Position numbers and translations under genes: made by a program
Shown here: in pieces, positions 63,278-64,000 of the stretch
Numbering within the stretch: position 1 is the first letter of the stretch
Layout of the letters: every line of letters starts with the position of its first letter
NCBI RefSeq assembly: GCF_002355375.1
Contig: NZ_AP017312.1
Location: 1,691,001 to 1,755,000 of the forward strand
Source: Aneurinibacillus soli
GTDB lineage: Bacteria; Bacillota; Bacilli; Aneurinibacillales; Aneurinibacillaceae
Direction of reading: 5' to 3'
Length of the DNA: 64,000 bases
The notes under the pieces: generated by a model
The model's input: only the letters and a program-made list of their open reading frames with translations
What the model was told of the DNA's origin: nothing
Database searches by the model: none

Positions 63278-63526
63278 ATGGCACGTATTGAACAACAGGG
63301 AAACGAATTATGGATGATTGAAGAGGAAGGCGAATGGTTATATGGAATGGTGGAGGAGAAGCAAGAAGAAACATCTGTAGATCAACAACAGGAAGCGCTG
63401 GATGCCATTATGTCTGGTCTGATGGATACGAGCGTCCAAAGTGCAGATGCGAATGAAGCAATCATGAGTGCACTCATTGATATTCAAGCACAAATTGACG
63501 AAATAAAAAATGGAGGTGGCGTCTGA
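63278..63526 (+). CDS. Small tail-region protein
   Basis: 82 residues starting right after the adhesin stop. Acidic, helical end with two similar units (QQEALDAIMSGLMD; ANEAIMSALIDI). Position suggests a fibre chaperone or tip part. Overlaps the next gene by one base. Confidence 0.6.
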   Translation: MARIEQQGNELWMIEEEGEWLYGMVEEKQEETSVDQQQEALDAIMSGLMDTSVQSADANEAIMSALIDIQAQIDEIKNGGGV

Positions 63527-63681
63527 TGGCTTCAATTTACGCTTATAAAATCAATTATTCCGGTATGACATGGGCAGAAGTTCCGGTGCGGTATAAGGCA
63601 GACACCGAGCGAATCTTGCGCGAGAAATATAGCTGGATAGATGAACAACTGAACACTTTGAAAGATTCAGTTGCAGCATAA
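63526..63681 (+). CDS. XkdX-like small phage protein
   Basis: 51 residues, ATG in TGATG. Ends with RILREKYSWIDEQLNTLKDS. Small proteins of this type close tail operons in PBSX-like prophages; the match is by size and position more than by sequence. Confidence 0.5.
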   Translation: MASIYAYKINYSGMTWAEVPVRYKADTERILREKYSWIDEQLNTLKDSVAA

Positions 63682-63682
63682 C

Positions 63683-63717
63683 AAACGGCTTTCTTATATG
63701 AGAAGGTCGTTTTTATT
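63683..63717 (+). terminator. Terminator of the tail operon
   Basis: AAACGGCTTTCT and AGAAGGTCGTTT (two GU pairs) around TATATG, with a T-rich tail. Confidence 0.88.
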
Positions 63718-63763
63718 TTGCCTAACCTACAAATTTAAGTTTTGTAAGATAAATAAATCAAAA

Positions 63764-63792
63764 GTTGGCAGGAACTCATCCTGCCAACACTG
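63764..63792 (-). terminator. Terminator of the leftward gene at the window edge
   Basis: GTTGGCAGG (63764-63772) and CCTGCCAAC (63780-63788), perfect stem; the minus-strand tail is TTTTGATTT. Confidence 0.85.
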
Positions 63793-63806
63793 CTTCTGAC
63801 TGTAAG

Positions 63807-64000
63807 TTATTGTGGAAAAAAGCTTGGATTAGATTCAATCATAATAACTATCTCATCGGCTTTGTTTCTATTTTTTACAAGTTCATGTTTTAATGCCTTT
63901 CCTGAGTATTTTACTGCTTCACCAGCATACATCTTTGCTGCTCTTTTGTAACAACCTGGGTGTTCCTCTAGGAAAGCTTTCGTCGCTTCAGGAAACAAAA
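63807..64000 (-). CDS. Hypothetical leftward protein (5' end outside window)
   Basis: At least 64 codons visible; a TTG at 63998 is possible but the real start is probably beyond the window. Helical, basic (YKRAAKMYAGEAVKYSGKALKHELVKNRNKA). It opposes the late operon, so it is likely a lysogenic cargo gene. Function unknown. Confidence 0.5.
   Translation of the reverse strand, partial: LFPEATKAFLEEHPGCYKRAAKMYAGEAVKYSGKALKHELVKNRNKADEIVIMIESNPSFFPQ

Larger units (their letters stand above)
25867..64000. mobile_element. Siphovirus-type prophage with HK97 capsid (right end outside window)
   Basis: The order integrase, lysogeny genes, repressor/Cro switch, replication, late regulator, terminase, head and tail is that of a temperate siphophage. 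The left end is in comM. Lysis genes and attR are not yet reached at 64 kb. The region 27.5-30.1 kb and parts of 42.8-45.7 kb are clearly richer in A+T than the host and the structural genes. Confidence 0.95.

Noticed and set aside
1-64000. tRNA or rRNA genes
   Set aside because: No cloverleaf with a T-loop GTTCGA-type motif and no rRNA core sequence was seen. The boxA-like string at 33214 is not next to any rRNA.

Overview
The window is a Gram-positive, low-to-mid GC Firmicutes chromosome. Gene content and order (sepM-ylbM; yceD-rpmF; fapR-plsX-fabH-fabD-fabG-acpP-fabF; rnc-smc-ftsY; ylxM-ffh-rpsP-khpA-ylqD-rimM-trmD-rplS; lepB-rbgA-rnhB-ylqG-ylqH-yraN-comM) are those of Bacillales. A radical-SAM gene between rnc and smc, and comM directly after yraN, point to the Paenibacillaceae side (Brevibacillus/Aneurinibacillus-like). 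That placement is an inference, not a species call.

Bases 1-24.8 kb are ordinary core chromosome. From left to right they hold a Lon-like/PDZ protease fragment and tRNA acetate ligase; ribosomal protein L32; the type II fatty-acid cluster led by its own malonyl-CoA-responsive repressor FapR, with a recognisable FapR box overlapping the promoter; RNase III, SMC and the SRP system (FtsY, YlxM, Ffh); ribosome and tRNA maturation genes (S16, KhpA, RimM, TrmD, L19, RbgA); signal peptidase I; and RNase HII.

At 25.85 kb the competence helicase gene comM is cut at codon 358, immediately after its conserved NPCPCG motif, by a prophage that runs to the window's right edge. The left prophage end carries a large serine integrase whose last codons lie in the comM sequence. 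Next comes a leftward lysogeny block: a tail-anchored coiled-coil protein, an unknown partner, a HEPN-motif protein, an ImmA-type metallopeptidase, a SHOCT-domain protein and a CI-like repressor. A divergent operator region with palindromes TTGAG-N5-CTCAA separates this block from a Cro-like gene and the rightward early genes. The early block contains many tiny proteins, a boxA-like element, a strongly structured non-coding stretch (34.26-34.44 kb), a Gam-like protein, a single-strand-annealing protein ending in an SSB-type acidic tip, a replication initiator with iterons and AT-rich tandem repeats inside its gene (the likely phage origin), a DnaC-type loader, RusA, a YopX protein and a late-gene regulator.

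Between 42.7 and 45.8 kb is a cargo zone: a secreted cohesin plus dockerin protein flanked by related terminator repeats, a cysteine-rich small protein and a zinc ribbon on the minus strand, and a membrane coiled-coil protein. From 45.8 kb the late operon encodes an HNH endonuclease, cos-type packaging (small and large terminase), portal, ClpP-like protease, HK97 capsid, connectors, tail tube, tail chaperones joined by a -1 frameshift (CCCAAAC plus hairpin), a 1736-residue tape measure, a baseplate hub and fibre/adhesin genes. This is a siphovirus-type, HK97-capsid, cos-type prophage. Lysis genes and attR lie beyond the window.
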